Assembly (NCBI GenBank): GCA_027365375.1 | Contig: DAHXNM010000144.1 | Span: 1 to 7,231, forward strand | From: Ferrimicrobium sp. | GTDB taxonomy: Bacteria > Actinomycetota > Acidimicrobiia > Acidimicrobiales > Acidimicrobiaceae | Direction: 5' to 3' | DNA: 7,231 nucleotides | In this document: in pieces, positions 6,676 through 7,231 of the stretch | Layout: every line of letters begins with the position of its first letter | Numbering within the stretch: position 1 is the stretch's first letter | Translations under genes and position numbers: made by a program | The notes under the pieces: model-generated | What the model was told of the DNA's origin: nothing | Databases searched by the model: none | Seen by the model: only the letters and a program-made list of their open reading frames with translations

Positions 6676-6681
6676 AAAGGA
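6676..6681 (+). promoter_or_regulatory. Ribosome binding site of the ferredoxin gene, decides the start
   Basis: AAAGGA with 5 nt to the ATG at 6687. The site lies downstream of the alternative ATG at 6672, so that earlier codon cannot use it. Confidence 0.75.
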
Positions 6682-6686
6682 CCTCG

Positions 6687-6923
6687 ATGAAAGTCTGGAT
6701 TGACCAGGATCTTTGCACCGGCGATGGCTTATGCGAAGAGATCTGTCCGCCGGTCTTCACCCTGCTCGATGACGGGTTGGCCTATGTGAAAGAAGGTCAA
6801 GAGGTTTTCAACAACCCTGGTGGAGCCACTCAGATGGCGCCGGTACCTGAAGATCTCGAAGACGCAGTCACCGAGGCGAGCGAGGAGTGCCCTGGGGAGT
6901 GCATTTTCGTAGAGCTCGAATAA
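6687..6923 (+). CDS. Single-cluster ferredoxin with Asp in place of one cluster cysteine
   Basis: This is a small electron carrier of 78 residues (acidic overall). The motif C10-x2-D13-x2-C16-x3-C20-P, followed by C68-P near the C terminus, matches the one-cluster ferredoxin family. The second Cys of the usual CxxCxxCxxxCP is Asp13. The layout VDQD-C-xGD-x2-C resembles Pyrococcus furiosus ferredoxin, where Asp ligates a [4Fe-4S] cluster that easily becomes [3Fe-4S], so the ligands here should be C10, D13, C16 and C68. C20 lacks the partner cysteine of the Pyrococcus disulfide, but an extra C72 is present. The ATG at 6687 is chosen over the in-frame ATG at 6672 because AAAGGA lies 5 nt upstream and MKVWIDQD matches family starts. 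It is divergent from mpa. The redox partner cannot be told from the window; cytochrome P450 or an oxidoreductase elsewhere is possible. Confidence 0.93.
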   Translation: MKVWIDQDLCTGDGLCEEICPPVFTLLDDGLAYVKEGQEVFNNPGGATQMAPVPEDLEDAVTEASEECPGECIFVELE

Positions 6924-6968
6924 CCGGGTAGCTCTACAACTCAGTGCCTTGACAAGACGAAAGCGCAA

Positions 6969-6990
6969 GCCCCGTCACTAAGGGCGGGGC
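6969..6990. repeat. GC-rich hairpin, 45 nt after the ferredoxin stop
   Basis: GCCCCGTC (6969-6976) pairs with GGCGGGGC (6983-6990), an 8-bp stem with one G-T pair and a 6-nt loop (ACTAAG). It could end the ferredoxin transcript, but no T-run follows on either strand. Its form (AAGCCCCG, short loop with CTAAGG, then CGGGG) also resembles the right-end hairpin of IS200/IS605-type elements and their guide RNAs. No transposase or tnpB is visible, so at most it would be a solitary remnant. Confidence 0.4.
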
Positions 6991-7105
6991 GAATACCACA
7001 CGGCAACTTAGCACGATAAGAGTGACCAGCTCAGCGCGGCCTTCTCTTTTTGCGAACAGCTGTCGCTGGGCATATCCGTAACGATGGATACTGCTCCCAA
7101 AAACC

Positions 7106-7121
7106 TGAGCATAATTGCTCA
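7106..7121. repeat. Short inverted repeat in intergenic DNA
   Basis: TGAGCA and TGCTCA are perfect 6-bp inverted arms around TAAT. The form resembles an operator half-site pair, but no gene start is visible near it. Function unknown. Confidence 0.35.
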
Positions 7122-7151
7122 AAGTCGTTAGGCTTATCCGCACACGGTTGA

Positions 7152-7171
7152 TAAGAGATTCTGGTCTCTTA
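7152..7171. repeat. Short inverted repeat in intergenic DNA
   Basis: TAAGAGA and TCTCTTA are perfect 7-bp inverted arms around a 6-nt loop (TTCTGG). No T-run follows on either strand. It may be a weak hairpin or an operator for a gene beyond the right edge. Confidence 0.35.
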
Positions 7172-7231
7172 CAACTCATGCCCCCTTGACACTCAGTTGC
7201 GCCGGATGAACGCGCTAGCAAGATACGCCGA

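Larger units (their letters stand above)
6924..7231. other. Intergenic stretch without a supported gene
   Basis: These 308 bases hold the GC-rich hairpin at 6969-6990 and the two inverted repeats at 7106-7121 and 7152-7171. An 8-bp direct repeat GATAAGAG also occurs near 7015 and 7150. I see no tRNA, no CRISPR repeat and no convincing coding region. A minus-strand frame stays open from the right edge down to 6934, but it crosses the hairpin and has no recognisable motif. Confidence 0.6.

Noticed and set aside
6672..6686. Upstream ATG for the ferredoxin gene
   Set aside because: The best ribosome binding site lies downstream of it, and the family N terminus matches the ATG at 6687.
6729..6968. 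Minus-strand open frame of 79 codons
   Set aside because: Antisense to the well-supported ferredoxin gene.
6934..7221. Minus-strand frame of 95 codons, open to the right edge
   Set aside because: TTG start without a ribosome binding site, crosses the GC-rich hairpin, and has no recognisable motif. The C-terminal end of a gene from beyond the edge cannot be fully excluded.
7190..7231. TTGACA-like box and a short frame from an ATG at 7206 to the edge
   Set aside because: No -10 box at the right distance, no ribosome binding site before the ATG, and only eight codons visible.
1..7231. CRISPR arrays, tRNA or rRNA genes, phage genes
   Set aside because: No regularly spaced repeats, no cloverleaf or conserved tRNA segments, and no integrase, transposase or phage-type proteins seen.

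Overview
The window holds an almost complete actinobacterial Pup-proteasome locus. Six genes on the minus strand read in the order mpa/arc, dop, pup, prcB, prcA, pafA, and a seventh, cut by the window edge, is translationally coupled behind pafA. A small ferredoxin gene is transcribed divergently from mpa. The Pup conjugation machinery with a 20S proteasome is typical of Actinomycetota. The compact order with pafA directly behind prcA (separated in Mycobacterium tuberculosis), together with GC content only a little above one half by eye, suggests a moderate-GC lineage such as the Acidimicrobiia (Ferrimicrobium-like). The taxonomic placement is inference, not proof.

Layout from right to left, the direction of transcription of the main operon: 6924-7231 has no supported gene and carries several inverted repeats. 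6687-6923 (+) is a ferredoxin with an Asp in place of one cluster cysteine. 6531-6686 is the divergent promoter region, with a 7-bp inverted repeat enclosing a possible -10 box for the operon. 6530-4782 is the proteasomal AAA ATPase. 4731-3238 is Dop. 3206-3012 is Pup, ending in GGQ. 2982-2167 is the proteasome beta subunit with a 48-residue propeptide ahead of the catalytic Thr. 2170-1484 is the alpha subunit. 1487-114 is the Pup ligase PafA. 117-1 is the first 39 codons of a membrane-anchored protein.

How the genes work together (established for the family): Dop deamidates the C-terminal Gln of Pup to Glu. PafA attaches Pup to substrate lysines. The Mpa/ARC hexamer captures Pup with its N-terminal coiled coils, unfolds the substrate and feeds it into the PrcA/PrcB barrel. 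Dop also removes Pup for recycling. All catalytic residues I could check are present, so the system looks functional.

The last four genes are joined by stop/start overlaps (prcB-prcA ATGA, prcA-pafA TTGA, pafA-next gene ATGA), pointing to coupled translation. The most unusual sequence-level observation is a 33-nt perfect identity between the paralogous pafA and dop genes, although their neighbouring conserved motifs differ at many third codon positions. I see no undescribed system here. The points most worth a second look are that identity, the unidentified membrane protein coupled to pafA, and the structured intergenic DNA around the ferredoxin gene.
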